Shown: piece after piece, positions 26,943 to 36,453 of the stretch
Layout of the letters: each line of letters opens with the position of its first letter
How positions within the stretch are numbered: the first letter of the stretch is position 1
NCBI RefSeq assembly: GCF_018861295.1
Contig: NZ_JAHLDM010000024.1
Location: forward strand, 22,362-86,361
Source of the DNA: Clostridium_AD estertheticum_D
Lineage (GTDB): Bacteria > Bacillota > Clostridia > Clostridiales > Clostridiaceae
DNA length: 64,000 bases
Direction: 5' to 3'
The notes under the pieces: generated by a model
What the model was told of the DNA's origin: nothing
Database searches by the model: none
Seen by the model: the letters and a program-made list of their open reading frames with translations, nothing else
Translations under genes and position numbers: made by a program

Positions 26943-26986
26943 GTTACTACTCAGGCATTCCCTGTTGATAATGCCTGAGTAGTAAC
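26943..26986. terminator. Perfect 17-bp hairpin between convergent units
   Basis: Arms 26943-26959 and 26970-26986 are exact complements (GTTACTACTCAGGCATT type) around a 10-base loop. Neither side has a strong U tract, so it may act as a transcript-end stabiliser or a bidirectional terminator between the 68-codon gene and the minus-strand GGDEF gene. Confidence 0.6.
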
Positions 26987-27091
26987 CATCAAAATACTCA
27001 TACCCCTGATTAACATTTAGTCTGATTATGCAAATCCATTAATCTATACTTCATCTTTATTCTCCACTTACCTCTTCCCTCTTTTATTAAC

Positions 27092-27643
27092 CTACATCCC
27101 CTCATCTGCCCTTCTTATTAATTCACTAGCTGATATTTTGCTGTTAAAATTATATTGAGATAACCCACAGCTTAGGCCCATCTTATAGTTTGTATTATTC
27201 TTTTCCTTCAGTTCATAAACATTCATGCATACTCTAGAACATATAGTCTTTGCCACCTGTAATGTTGTATCTGGAAAAATAATTATGAACTCGTCACCAC
27301 CTATTCTAAAAACAGTATCAGTTTTTCTAATGTTTGCTCTAAGAATACTACCAACTTCTGCTAAAATTTTATCCCCTTCGATGTGCCCCACAACATCATT
27401 TACTTTTTTAAAATCATCAATATCAGCAAAACATATTATAAAGTTTTCTTCTTGCCGCGCTGACTCCGAAATAGTTTTCTCTAAAATTTCCAAACCTGCT
27501 CTTCTGTTTAATACTCCAGTGACAACATCCATGCATGCATTATATTGCAATTTAATCTTTATACTTTTAAATTCTTCAATAAGCTTTTCTTTTTCCTCTA
27601 TTATCTCTATAAGCCTTTCTTTCCCAAGTTCTTTGTAGTTCAT
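27092..27643 (-). CDS. GGDEF-domain protein with premature stop (diguanylate cyclase-like)
   Basis: About 183 residues from the ATG at 27641-27643: a short coiled-coil-like N-terminus (~1-35), then a GGDEF domain. GGDEF lies at about 115-119, preceded by an RKTD inhibitory (RxxD) I-site and a CFADIDDFKKVND metal-binding segment. It would make c-di-GMP in the cytosol if active. The C-terminus ends RRADEGM-stop where the family normally reads RADEAMYxAK. A TAG stands at the Tyr codon, and the frame beyond it still reads like the missing tail (VNKRGKR) up to a second stop. The last helix is therefore lost; activity is uncertain. Confidence 0.8.
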   Translation of the reverse strand: MNYKELGKERLIEIIEEKEKLIEEFKSIKIKLQYNACMDVVTGVLNRRAGLEILEKTISESARQEENFIICFADIDDFKKVNDVVGHIEGDKILAEVGSILRANIRKTDTVFRIGGDEFIIIFPDTTLQVAKTICSRVCMNVYELKEKNNTNYKMGLSCGLSQYNFNSKISASELIRRADEGM

Positions 27644-27773
27644 AGTCTTACGCCCCCCATATTGGTTATCTAATAACATAATTATATAATTAGGCAACTA
27701 TCAAAAATTGCCCTTCCCTACTATTTATTAAAAATAAATTTTTTTCTCTCAATTCTCATGAAAAACGTGCAAA

Positions 27774-27801
27774 AAGAGCCACATCAACTGATGTGGCTCT
27801 T
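27774..27801 (-). terminator. Terminator after the WYL regulator
   Basis: The stem GAGCCACATCA/TGATGTGGCTC (27776-27786 and 27789-27799) is followed on the minus strand by a T5 run, 20 bases after the WYL gene stop. Confidence 0.85.
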
Positions 27802-27819
27802 CATTATTTTTACCCTCGC

Positions 27820-28803
27820 CTATATACTATAGACCTTATTCATTTTTCTTATACTATCTATAATTTCTTCTCTAAACTCCACTGGTTCTATAACTTCTGC
27901 ATCTGCACCAAAGCCCATAATCCATAGCTTTATTCCATATGTACCATTACAAACAAACTCATAAACAAAGTTGTCTTCATTTTCTTTAATTAGACTTCCC
28001 TCGAGTAAACTCTTTTCAGTTACTACCTTATAGCAACATTTATCAAATTTAACCTTTACTCTTATTTCATCTCCACCATACATATACCAAGTTCTTTTAA
28101 GATAGTCATACACATTAAACTTACTATCTCTTCTTCCATCTTCCTCTAAAATAATAACATTTGATATTCTATCTATTCTAAAATGTATCAAACAATCTTT
28201 GCTTTCTTCATATCCAATAATATAATATTTTCCAAGTTCACAAGCGAAACTATATGGGATTATTATGTGGTTTTTATGATTTCCTACTGCAGAAATATAA
28301 CTGAAACTTACTTTTTTCTCTTCAGCTATTGCTGATCTTAAGTGTTTAACATTGAATTCAATATATTGATGATCAATGTTAGGATTCTTCTCAAAATATA
28401 GCATGTCCTTTAATTTTCGCGCCTCATTTTTAGGAAGTAGCCTTAATAAACTATTTTTTATTATTGCCATTTTTGTTTCCATAAATGTTTGTGATTGAAT
28501 TAAAGATACTAATATTAGATTTACATCATCAGCTGTAATAGGCTGTACATATTTATTAGCCTCAAGTATTCCATCCCCATTTACCCCTTCTTCATCACTT
28601 ACTCTATATTTTTTATCAGACTTATCATATTTAATAACCGTTTCCCATTCCTCATTTAATTCTTTCACATAATTATGAATGTTCTCCGGTAAAATTTCAA
28701 ATATGTCTGCAATTTCTTGTGGTGTTGTTGCTATTTCACATTTTATAAGTCTAAATGTTTCTAATAATTTTCTGCTTTTACTATAATCTTTACCAGGTAA
28801 CAT
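27820..28803 (-). CDS. WYL-domain transcriptional regulator
   Basis: A 327-residue regulator with an N-terminal helix-turn-helix of the DeoR/HTH_11 type (ATTPQEIADIFEILPENIHNYVKELNEEW). The WYL domain spans about 140-320 (VSFSYISAVGNHKNHIIIPYSFACELGKYYIIGYEE, then IHFRIDRISNVIILEEDGRR). WYL proteins often sense nucleic acid or nucleotides and control stress, DNA-repair or defence genes. The target here is unknown. It is transcribed away from the decayed NERD-HRDC gene upstream. Confidence 0.85.
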   Translation of the reverse strand: MLPGKDYSKSRKLLETFRLIKCEIATTPQEIADIFEILPENIHNYVKELNEEWETVIKYDKSDKKYRVSDEEGVNGDGILEANKYVQPITADDVNLILVSLIQSQTFMETKMAIIKNSLLRLLPKNEARKLKDMLYFEKNPNIDHQYIEFNVKHLRSAIAEEKKVSFSYISAVGNHKNHIIIPYSFACELGKYYIIGYEESKDCLIHFRIDRISNVIILEEDGRRDSKFNVYDYLKRTWYMYGGDEIRVKVKFDKCCYKVVTEKSLLEGSLIKENEDNFVYEFVCNGTYGIKLWIMGFGADAEVIEPVEFREEIIDSIRKMNKVYSI

Positions 28804-28865
28804 AATATCAATTTCCCTTCAATATAATCTAATAGAATTTTCTTGTTTTTTTAGTTAATTCCCCC

Positions 28866-29376
28866 CTAATTCGTAAAGCTCTTAATTATATTTATAATAT
28901 CTTGACCATACTTCTCAAACTTAACTTCTCCAAATCCTTTAATTGCAATAAACTCATGTTTATCTTTTGGCATAACCTCTACTATTTTGCCCATTTCTTG
29001 ATTATTAAAAATATAATAAGGTGGAATTTTATTTAATGTAGCTTTAGATGTTCTATAGACTTTTAAAGCCTTAACTAACATGTCCTCATCACTTGCTACA
29101 TCTTTTATTGTTGAGAAAGCCGCTTTTAGTTGTAATTCCGGTGTATTATTAACAATATGATTACTTTTGAAGATTAAGTTCATTATCTATTTTACTTTTT
29201 ACAATCTGATCAGCTGAATTGTTTAAAAGCTCCTTAAGATTAAGTATATTCTTACTTTCCTTGTTAAATTCATTTATAAAAATTGGTGTACTTATTGATT
29301 TCATAAGTTTACTTTCAAAACTGGCACCAAGTATACTTTTTTTTATTACATCAAAAATGCCCATAATATCCCCCAT
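28866..29376 (-). pseudogene. Decayed NERD-HRDC protein with central deletion and frameshift
   Basis: Two overlapping frames look like the two ends of one gene. The N-terminal piece (29161-29376) reads MGDIMGIFDVIKKS and then a PIFINEFNKESKNILNLKELL block, which resembles the start of clostridial NERD (nuclease-related) proteins. The C-terminal piece (28866-29183) holds an HRDC-like domain (KALKVYRTSKATLNKIPPYYIFNNQEM, then IKGFGEVKFEKYGQDIINII). The ~200-residue NERD core expected between them is missing and the frames differ. I infer a deletion; recall of the family is from memory. Confidence 0.6.
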
Positions 29377-29692
29377 CTTTTCATTAATTGCTTAATTATA
29401 ACATATTATGTTTAATTCCTCCATTGGAGAACATTATTGTGAGTTTACTATATTTTTAACATGATTTTTTACATAATATATCGTACCTTCTATAACTGAT
29501 ATTGGATTATACTTCAACGACAAAAAAACTACTAAAACATATAAGTTATATATTTTAGTAGTCAATTTGCTCCAGTTCGTCGGAATTTCTGACATGCTGA
29601 ATTTTTGGTATATACTTTTAGTATTTCATCTTCTTTTCTTAAAAAATAGGATGGGAAGGTAGCCTGAGAAATGATATATTCTCCATATAAAT
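29377..29692. other. Non-coding gap with an orphan hairpin
   Basis: No ORF seen. At 29528-29562 a 17-bp stem (one mismatch, arms 29528-29544 and 29546-29562) is followed on the minus strand by T7 and GTCG, forming a terminator-like element closely similar to one at 41295-41330. The rest is AT-rich with no recognisable gene. Confidence 0.45.
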
Positions 29693-29729
29693 AAAATAAA
29701 GTTGAAATTGTTATTTTCAACTTTATTTT
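29693..29729 (-). terminator. Terminator after citF copy 2
   Basis: A perfect 15-bp stem (29693-29707 with 29715-29729) around a 7-base loop lies just past the citF stop. The 3' arm and flank are T-rich on the minus strand. No equivalent is seen after citF copy 1. Confidence 0.8.
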
Positions 29730-29734
29730 ATTTT

Positions 29735-31273
29735 TTATAGTGGCTTTCGAACCACATCAATTACAGACCCATCCCTATATTCTATAACTGCAACTATTTC
29801 ATCTGAAAATTCAATTGCCTCGGGTTTACCTGTTATTTTCTCAGCTATATCTTTTAACTCACCAATTTTCCTTATAGGAAGGTTAGTATTCTTTAATTTA
29901 TCTATTATGTCTGTCCGTTTTGGATTAACTGCTACTCCTCTTTCTGTTACAATAACATCAATACTCTCTCCTGGAGTAGTTATAGTAGTTATATTATCCT
30001 TTATAATTGGAAGCCTTGCCTTAGTTAATTGCGTTACAATTATTGTGAGTTTAGCCCCTGATGCTGTATCACTATGGCCTCCGGAACCACCCATGATAGT
30101 TCCATCTGAACCCGTGGTTACATTAACATTAAAATTTGTGTCTATTTCTGTAGCACCTAAGATAACTATATCTAGTTTGTTTACAACTGCACCTTTGTTA
30201 TCTGGATTTGCGTACATGGACGCAGACATTCTTTGATGTTTATAAGTACTTACATAAGACTTAATTGCTTGCATATCAAAACACTGTACATCAAATAAAG
30301 ATCTAAATAAGCCTTCTTCAAACATGTCTACAAGATATCCAGTTATTCCACCTGATGCAAAACTTCCAACTATAGCATTCTCTTTCATATATTTTCTTAG
30401 CTCCGCAGCTACAGCTAAAGAAATTCCACCTGCACCTGTTTGAAATGACATTTCATTTTTTACAAGCCCCGTCGCCACCATAACGTCACTTGCCATTTTA
30501 GCTATTTTAAGTCCTACTGGATCCTTAGTTATTTTTGTAGTACCCGATACTATTCCATCTAGATCACCGATGGAATCTATTTTTACAATATAATCCACAT
30601 ATATTTGACTTATCTCTATTGGGCAAGCTGGATATGGAACTAAATTATCAGTAACTGCTACAACCATATCTGCACACTGGGCATCTGCTACTGCATATCC
30701 TAGCGCTCCGCAGGCAGATTTCCCATATAATCCATTGATGTTTCCATAGTTATCTGCTGTTGGCGCTGCAATGAAAGCAACATCTATGTGTAAATCTCCA
30801 CTTTCTATTGCTCTAGCACGTCCACCATGGGTGTGCATTATAACTGGTGTTTTTAATATTCCCCTGGAAATTTCTTCAGCTATTGGACCTGACATATAAT
30901 TAGTCACAATTCTAGTAATTACACCGTTTTTTATATGCTTTATTAAAGGAAAATTATTTGGGAACAGAGCGCTTGCAGCTAGGGTAATATTTTTTATTCC
31001 TCTTTTAGCAATAGCATCCACCACTAAATTCAATACATTATCGCCATTTCTTAAATGATGATGGAATGAAATAGTCATCCCATCCTTTAAAGAAACCTTA
31101 TCAAAAACACTATCCATGTTAGGTAAAACCTTTTCATTATCTGGTATTACAGAATTTAGTTTTACTTCTTTCTTAAGTTTAGAACCTGCATTTTTAAATG
31201 CACCTTCAAATGGGATTACTTTTCCATAGCCTTCTATATATTCCGGTATCTCTCTCTCTAATATATTTTTCAT
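29735..31273 (-). CDS. citF: Citrate/citramalate lyase alpha subunit, copy 2
   Basis: A ~512-residue alpha subunit. It differs from copy 1 only in the last ~85 residues (for example VNPKRTDIIDKL for VNPRRTDIIEKL, GKPEAIEF for GKPKKIEF) and ends PL-stop. From base 29985 onward into citE the DNA appears identical to copy 1. It starts at the ATG 31271-31273 behind GAGGTGATAAT. It lies downstream of a 2-hydroxycarboxylate transporter, so this set may be used for growth on an imported hydroxy-acid such as citrate, citramalate or malate (inference). Confidence 0.92.
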   Translation of the reverse strand: MKNILEREIPEYIEGYGKVIPFEGAFKNAGSKLKKEVKLNSVIPDNEKVLPNMDSVFDKVSLKDGMTISFHHHLRNGDNVLNLVVDAIAKRGIKNITLAASALFPNNFPLIKHIKNGVITRIVTNYMSGPIAEEISRGILKTPVIMHTHGGRARAIESGDLHIDVAFIAAPTADNYGNINGLYGKSACGALGYAVADAQCADMVVAVTDNLVPYPACPIEISQIYVDYIVKIDSIGDLDGIVSGTTKITKDPVGLKIAKMASDVMVATGLVKNEMSFQTGAGGISLAVAAELRKYMKENAIVGSFASGGITGYLVDMFEEGLFRSLFDVQCFDMQAIKSYVSTYKHQRMSASMYANPDNKGAVVNKLDIVILGATEIDTNFNVNVTTGSDGTIMGGSGGHSDTASGAKLTIIVTQLTKARLPIIKDNITTITTPGESIDVIVTERGVAVNPKRTDIIDKLKNTNLPIRKIGELKDIAEKITGKPEAIEFSDEIVAVIEYRDGSVIDVVRKPL

Positions 31274-31323
31274 TATTATCACCTCAATTAGCTAATCCAC
31301 TAAAGTAGATTTCACCTATACTT

Positions 31324-32196
31324 TTACATAATACCTAAAAGCTTTGCTAATTCTACTGTATTTTTAGCTCTATTTATAACTGGTGCATCTACCATTTTCC
31401 CATCTAAGGAAAATACTCCTTTACCATCCTTTTCTGCTTCTATCATAGCCGCGAGAACTCTTTTGGCGTGTTTTATTTCTTCTTGAGTTGGAGCAAATAC
31501 AGAATGAATAAGATCAATTTGTCTTGGATTTATTGCAGCTTTACCTGTGAGTCCTAAGCTTTTAGCTCTAACTGTGTCTTTTGCTAGTCCCTCAAAATCG
31601 TTAGTATCTGTAAATGGGGTATCAATAGAATCTATCTTCATCGCCTTACATGCAATTGCAACCCGATTTCTTGCATAGAAGATTTCTTCTCCTTCTTTAG
31701 TTCTTTTTATACCTAAATCTGAGGTTAAGTCCTCTCCTCCAAGTAAAACAGCTACTACCCTTTTGGAAGATTTTATTATATTATATACATTTTCAACTCC
31801 ATAAGCAGTTTCCACAATAGGAATTAACTTTATACTTCCATTTGAGAAATCTTCCTGGATTTCTATTTTTGTAAGTATTTCATCTATAGCCACAAGTTCT
31901 TCTTCTGTAGCTTTTGGTATCATTAATGCATCCGGTTTAACTCTTGCAATTACATCAATATCCTTTTGTGAATATTCAGTAGTAAATGGATTTACCCTTA
32001 CTACTACTTCCACATTATTGTAATCTACGTTCTTTATTGCTTCTTTAACCAAAATTCTAGCACTATCTTTTTCTGTTAAACTAACAGCATCCTCTAAATC
32101 TAATATAATTGAATCAGCACCTAGAATTCCTGCATTCTGAAGCATCCCTGAATTATTTCCTGGCATAAAAAGCATAGTCCTTCTGAATCTTTTCAT
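31324..32196 (-). CDS. citE: Citrate/citramalate lyase beta subunit, copy 2
   Basis: A ~290-residue HpcH/HpaI-fold subunit. Relative to copy 1 the only protein differences I see are MKRFRR for MKKFRR at the start and VDYNNVEVVV for VDYENVEVVV. The bases up to 32010 appear identical to copy 1, whereas the N-terminal coding part carries scattered silent changes. It starts at 32194-32196 behind a strong AGGAGGTG. Confidence 0.92.
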   Translation of the reverse strand: MKRFRRTMLFMPGNNSGMLQNAGILGADSIILDLEDAVSLTEKDSARILVKEAIKNVDYNNVEVVVRVNPFTTEYSQKDIDVIARVKPDALMIPKATEEELVAIDEILTKIEIQEDFSNGSIKLIPIVETAYGVENVYNIIKSSKRVVAVLLGGEDLTSDLGIKRTKEGEEIFYARNRVAIACKAMKIDSIDTPFTDTNDFEGLAKDTVRAKSLGLTGKAAINPRQIDLIHSVFAPTQEEIKHAKRVLAAMIEAEKDGKGVFSLDGKMVDAPVINRAKNTVELAKLLGIM

Positions 32197-32208
32197 ATAA
32201 ATCACCTC

Positions 32209-32472
32209 CTACTGAGCTCTTTTTGTAGCAGTTTCAATTCTAGCCTTTATTGTATAGTTTAATGCACCCTTATCTAGAGCAGTTACTATAACATCTTCCA
32301 CTCCAATTTCATTAAGTGTCTCTAGTATTACTCTTTTTATTTCATCCCCAAATTGTTTCATAACAATACTTTGAAGCTTTATTTTAATGCCACCCTTAGG
32401 ATTTGGCATTAGCATAATGTATATATCATTAGATTCCATTGTTCCCGCTTTGGATGGTTTATTAATTTTCAT
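32209..32472 (-). CDS. citD: Citrate/citramalate lyase gamma subunit (ACP), copy 2
   Basis: An 87-residue CitD with the same GTMESND attachment-serine region as copy 1. Replacements are NPKGGIKIKL for NLKGGIEIKL and TATKRAQ for TAIKRAQ. It follows the transporter gene by 136 bases. Homology to copy 1 fades out just upstream of the ribosome site (GAGGTGACACC), marking the edge of the duplicated unit. Confidence 0.92.
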   Translation of the reverse strand: MKINKPSKAGTMESNDIYIMLMPNPKGGIKIKLQSIVMKQFGDEIKRVILETLNEIGVEDVIVTALDKGALNYTIKARIETATKRAQ

Positions 32473-32608
32473 GGTGTCACCTCACATTAAAAATAAGTCA
32501 AATTTATTTTATACTTTCTACATAAGCATTTTGTCCTTGTTTATATAAGTTGTTAAATTCACTATCTACTACTATATTTTTCACACTAAAACAATATGAG
32601 CTAATTAT

Positions 32609-33931
32609 TTAAACAAATAGCTTTAACAATATAACTGCTAATACAACTGTAGCAGCACCACCAAGTCTTGTAGATACTTGTGAAAATGGCATTAATTCCA
32701 TACGATTTGCGCCAGACAATATTGCAACGTCTCCAGTTCCCCCTAGACCGCTGTGACATGATGTAACAAGTGCTGATTCAATTGGATACATATTCATAAG
32801 TTTTCCAATATAAAAGCCTGATGTAACCATTGATGCAACAGCTGCAATACAAATAGCAACATATCCGACGGTTACTGTTGCTATTAAACTACTCCATGGA
32901 GTATAAACAACACCAACTCCTATTAGTAAAGGCCAAGTAAGGGTTTTACTTACTTGTTTATATACTTGACTTGCCCCTAACTCTATATGTTTTGGTAATA
33001 ATTTAAAATATTTAGCAATTGCAGCACTAAATATCATTATTATTGCACCAGGGATACCAATGAATTTACTTAAAAACGTACCAAATATGAAGAAAGTACA
33101 TGCAACAAGAAATCCAGCACCCATAAGTTGAAAATCAATTGGTTTTTCTTCTATTTTAGCTTTAAGCATTTCTTGATCATCACCAGTCTTTACAAGTACT
33201 CCATTGCCTGTAAGTTCAGGTTTCTTTTTAGCTATACGCATTAAAATACCGGATATTATTATAGCAATTACATTTCCAATCATTGCTGCTGGAACAAGTT
33301 GAGCAATAAAAGCATCTTGGCTAGTTGTAAGCACTTGAGAATATCCCATAGAAAGTGGCAAAATACCTTCTCCTATACCTCCTGATATAATTGGAGCAAT
33401 TACATAGAAAAATGATTTATATGGAGTATATCCAAATAATAAACCTACAATCATTCCACCTAGGACAGCACATATTGTTCCTATTATCAAAGGAACAAAC
33501 ATTCTTACAAATCCTTTTATCATAACTTTCCTATTCATACCAAGTATACTTCCAACTACAAGAACAGAAATATATAAGTATAAGAAATTTGAAGTTTTCA
33601 TAAGTGCTGTAATAGCTTTTATAGCTGTTGGATTCAATAGTTTATAATATACCATTGCTGATGGTATGAATATAGTACAGATTGCTGGTCCACCTATATT
33701 CTTTAGAATTGGAACTGAAGATCCAATCTGTCCAAGTAATAATCCCATAATTATTATTACTGCAAATCCACCGATCATATCTACGGGTAACACTTTATTG
33801 ATACAGGCAAGATAAATTATAGCTGCTATTACAATAAATAACGGTATAGGTATTTCACCTATTCTAAAATTAATGATTTTTGAAAATAGACTTATTTTAG
33901 CATTTGATTTGTTAACGTTTACTTCCAACAC
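32609..33931 (-). CDS. 2-hydroxycarboxylate transporter (CitS/CimH/MaeN family)
   Basis: A 440-residue membrane protein with about 11 hydrophobic segments and the two re-entrant-loop GGxG motifs of the 2HCT family: ISGGIGEGILP near 185 and SGLGGTGDVAIL near 395. The family moves citrate, malate or related hydroxy-acids with Na+ or H+, or exchanges them for lactate or acetate. The exact substrate is not readable. It is divergent from a CitA/MalK-like kinase gene and upstream of citDEF copy 2, as expected for an inducible hydroxy-acid fermentation unit. Confidence 0.92.
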   Translation of the reverse strand: MLEVNVNKSNAKISLFSKIINFRIGEIPIPLFIVIAAIIYLACINKVLPVDMIGGFAVIIIMGLLLGQIGSSVPILKNIGGPAICTIFIPSAMVYYKLLNPTAIKAITALMKTSNFLYLYISVLVVGSILGMNRKVMIKGFVRMFVPLIIGTICAVLGGMIVGLLFGYTPYKSFFYVIAPIISGGIGEGILPLSMGYSQVLTTSQDAFIAQLVPAAMIGNVIAIIISGILMRIAKKKPELTGNGVLVKTGDDQEMLKAKIEEKPIDFQLMGAGFLVACTFFIFGTFLSKFIGIPGAIIMIFSAAIAKYFKLLPKHIELGASQVYKQVSKTLTWPLLIGVGVVYTPWSSLIATVTVGYVAICIAAVASMVTSGFYIGKLMNMYPIESALVTSCHSGLGGTGDVAILSGANRMELMPFSQVSTRLGGAATVVLAVILLKLFV

Positions 33932-34026
33932 AATCCCCCCCTAATAATTTTGTTTAAGTTATGTTACTTTTTATAATAAAGGTATAGCTACTAATTTAAC
34001 AGTTTATTAAACTTTTGTAATAATTT

Positions 34027-34044
34027 AGTAACTAAAGTAACTAA
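34027..34044. promoter_or_regulatory. Tandem direct repeat, candidate response-regulator site
   Basis: Two adjacent copies of AGTAACTAA (34027-34035 and 34036-34044) lie in the 200-base gap between the transporter and the kinase. Contiguous direct repeats are the usual layout for CitB/DcuR/MalR-type response regulators; assignment to the neighbouring regulator is inferred. Confidence 0.45.
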
Positions 34045-34133
34045 TTTACTGTATAATTAATTTGATGTGTAGCAATTTTTTAGTCAATCTAACATTATAT
34101 TTAAAATATCTAAACCGTTTGGGGGATTAACTC

Positions 34134-35759
34134 GTGAAAAAACTAATTATGAAAATTAATGCTCATATGAAATTGCAAACTAGAATTACATTATTTGTGT
34201 GTGTAATTATTTCAGTAGTGATGATTATTACTAATGTGCTAATAAGTGAAAAAATCACTTTTATAACAATGAAAAATATAGAAGATAAAGCATTTAATAT
34301 TGCACACATTGTAGCCTATTCACCAGTAGTAATTAATAGCTTAAATGATTCTTCCAATGCTAAAGCCATTCAGACATTTACAACCAAAATTACAAATTCA
34401 ACTAATGTACAATTTGTAGTTGTAACAGATAAAAATGGAATCAGAAAATCGCACCCAGATGAATCAAATCTAGGAAAGAAAATCGTTGGAAATGATTTCT
34501 ATAAGGCTCTTAACGGTTCTGAATATGTCTCGACAGCAGTAGGAACTTTAGGCAAATCTCTTAGAGCGTTTGTTCCAATATTTAATAGTAGCGGCAAACA
34601 AATCGGAATTGTTATTGTTGGAATATCATTAAATAAAATAGAGCAAACTGTTGAACAAAGTAAGGACGCAATTTATTTTGGTATAGGTTTTGGTTTATTA
34701 GCTGGAATAATAGGAGCTTTACTTTTAAGTAAAAACATAAAAAAAACAATGTTTGGATTAGAGCCACTAGCTATTGCCAAACTTTTTCAAGAAAAAAGTG
34801 CTATGCTAAAATCGATTAGAGAAGGTGTACTTGCTATAGATAATAAAGGATATATTACTCTTATAAACAATGAAGCAACAAGAGTATTTCAAAAAGCAGG
34901 CATTTATATTAACCCTTTTAGGAAAAAGGTAGATGAGTGCATTCCTAATACAAGATTACCCGAGCTTCTTATAACAGGAAAAACAGAATTAGATCAAGAG
35001 CAAGATTTAAATGGAATAACAATTATGACAAATCGGATACCAATAATTGTAGACCACAAAATAATTGGAGCAATAGCTACTTTCAGAGACAAAACTGAAT
35101 TAATTATGCTCGCTGAGCAATTAACTGGAGTAAAATTATATGCAAATGCTCTTAGAGCTCAAACCCATGAATTTATGAATAAACTTCATGTGATTTTAGG
35201 AATGATTCACATGAAATATTATGATGAACTTTCTGATTATATCAAAACTATTGCAACCAAGTATCAAATGGAAGTGGGTTTTGTCGTAAGACATTTTAAA
35301 GATCCAGTTCTTGCGGGATTTATTTTCGGAAAGATTAGCTTTGCAAGAGAAAAGAATATCGCGCTTACAATTTCTAAAGATTCGTATGTACCTGCACCGA
35401 AAGACCAGGAAGTTACTCATGAGTTAATTACAATAGTAGGTAATCTTATAGATAATGCTATCGATGCAGTTGATAATGTTAAAAATCCCAAATTGATTAA
35501 TTTTGATATGTTCTATGATAATAAAACATTAAAGATTGTAATTAGTGACAATGGCATTGGAATAACAGATGATAATATTGAAAAAATTCTGATTAAAGGA
35601 TTTTCAACAAAAGGAGAAAATAGAGGTTTAGGATTATCATTAGTAAAATATAGCATTGATAAATTAAACGGTACCATAACTATTACTTCTAATAAAGCTG
35701 AAGGCACAACGTTTCAAATTTGTTTATCTTATGAGAAAGAGAGTGATTTAATTGATTAA
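34134..35759 (+). CDS. CitA/DcuS/MalK-type sensor histidine kinase
   Basis: A 541-residue kinase starting at GTG behind GGGGGATT. It has TM1 at about 18-40, an extracytoplasmic PAS/Cache-like sensor at about 41-175 (VTDKNGIRKSHPDESNLGKK), TM2 at about 178-200, then a cytoplasmic PAS domain (~220-325). The SpoOB-like dimerisation helix carries the phospho-His in RAQTHEFMNKLH, and the HATPase domain has LIDNAIDAV, DNGIGI and KGENRGLGLSLV. These kinases sense external di- or tricarboxylates. It overlaps the response regulator by 8 bases. Confidence 0.92.
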   Translation: MKKLIMKINAHMKLQTRITLFVCVIISVVMIITNVLISEKITFITMKNIEDKAFNIAHIVAYSPVVINSLNDSSNAKAIQTFTTKITNSTNVQFVVVTDKNGIRKSHPDESNLGKKIVGNDFYKALNGSEYVSTAVGTLGKSLRAFVPIFNSSGKQIGIVIVGISLNKIEQTVEQSKDAIYFGIGFGLLAGIIGALLLSKNIKKTMFGLEPLAIAKLFQEKSAMLKSIREGVLAIDNKGYITLINNEATRVFQKAGIYINPFRKKVDECIPNTRLPELLITGKTELDQEQDLNGITIMTNRIPIIVDHKIIGAIATFRDKTELIMLAEQLTGVKLYANALRAQTHEFMNKLHVILGMIHMKYYDELSDYIKTIATKYQMEVGFVVRHFKDPVLAGFIFGKISFAREKNIALTISKDSYVPAPKDQEVTHELITIVGNLIDNAIDAVDNVKNPKLINFDMFYDNKTLKIVISDNGIGITDDNIEKILIKGFSTKGENRGLGLSLVKYSIDKLNGTITITSNKAEGTTFQICLSYEKESDLID

Positions 35760-36453
35760 AGTATTAATTGTTGAAGATGATCCAATGGTTGCAAAATTTA
35801 ACAAACAATATTTAAGCCAAATTGATGGATTTAAATTCATTGCAATTGCAACTTGCTTTGAAACTGCAATGGATATTTTATTAAAAAATGATATCAACCT
35901 CATACTTTTAGATATTTTTATGCCTGGAATAAATGGATTAAAATTGCTTGAACATTTAAGAACAATAAATAAAGAAGTTGATGTGATCATTGTAAGTGCT
36001 GCAAGTGATATGTATACTATAAAAAAAGCTTTTCAACATGGTGTTGTAGATTATTTGATAAAACCATTTGAATTTGAGCGGTTTAATGAAGCATTATGTT
36101 CATATAGAGAAAAACAAAGTTTTATGAATAACAATAATTCAATTTGTCAAAAGGAATTAGATCAACATATTCTAAATAAAGAAAAACCAATTATAAATCA
36201 ATTGCCTAAAGGTGTTGATAAAAATACATTAAAAAAAACTTGGACACGTATTCAAAACATGAATATGCGATCCTTTTCTACTGAAGAAATAGCTAAAATC
36301 GTTGGGATTTCAAGAGTATCAATGCGTAAATATTTAAGCTTTTTACTCCAAAAAGAAGTATTGAGTATGAATACTGAATATGGTACTGTAGGTAGACCTA
36401 TTTATAAATATAGGTGTGTTAGCACTGATAGTAGTTTTTTAGATTATTTTTAA
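35752..36453 (+). CDS. CitB/DcuR/MalR-type response regulator
   Basis: A 233-residue regulator with an N-terminal receiver (VEDDP acidic pocket, phospho-acceptor Asp54 in LLDIFMPG, Lys in YLIKPFEF). The C-terminal HTH is typical of the CitB subfamily (FSTEEIAKIVGISRVSMRKYLSFL). The start is TTG at 35752, overlapping the kinase stop, so translation is coupled. It probably activates the divergent transporter-citDEF unit in response to the hydroxy-acid (inference). Confidence 0.92.
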   Translation: MIKVLIVEDDPMVAKFNKQYLSQIDGFKFIAIATCFETAMDILLKNDINLILLDIFMPGINGLKLLEHLRTINKEVDVIIVSAASDMYTIKKAFQHGVVDYLIKPFEFERFNEALCSYREKQSFMNNNNSICQKELDQHILNKEKPIINQLPKGVDKNTLKKTWTRIQNMNMRSFSTEEIAKIVGISRVSMRKYLSFLLQKEVLSMNTEYGTVGRPIYKYRCVSTDSSFLDYF

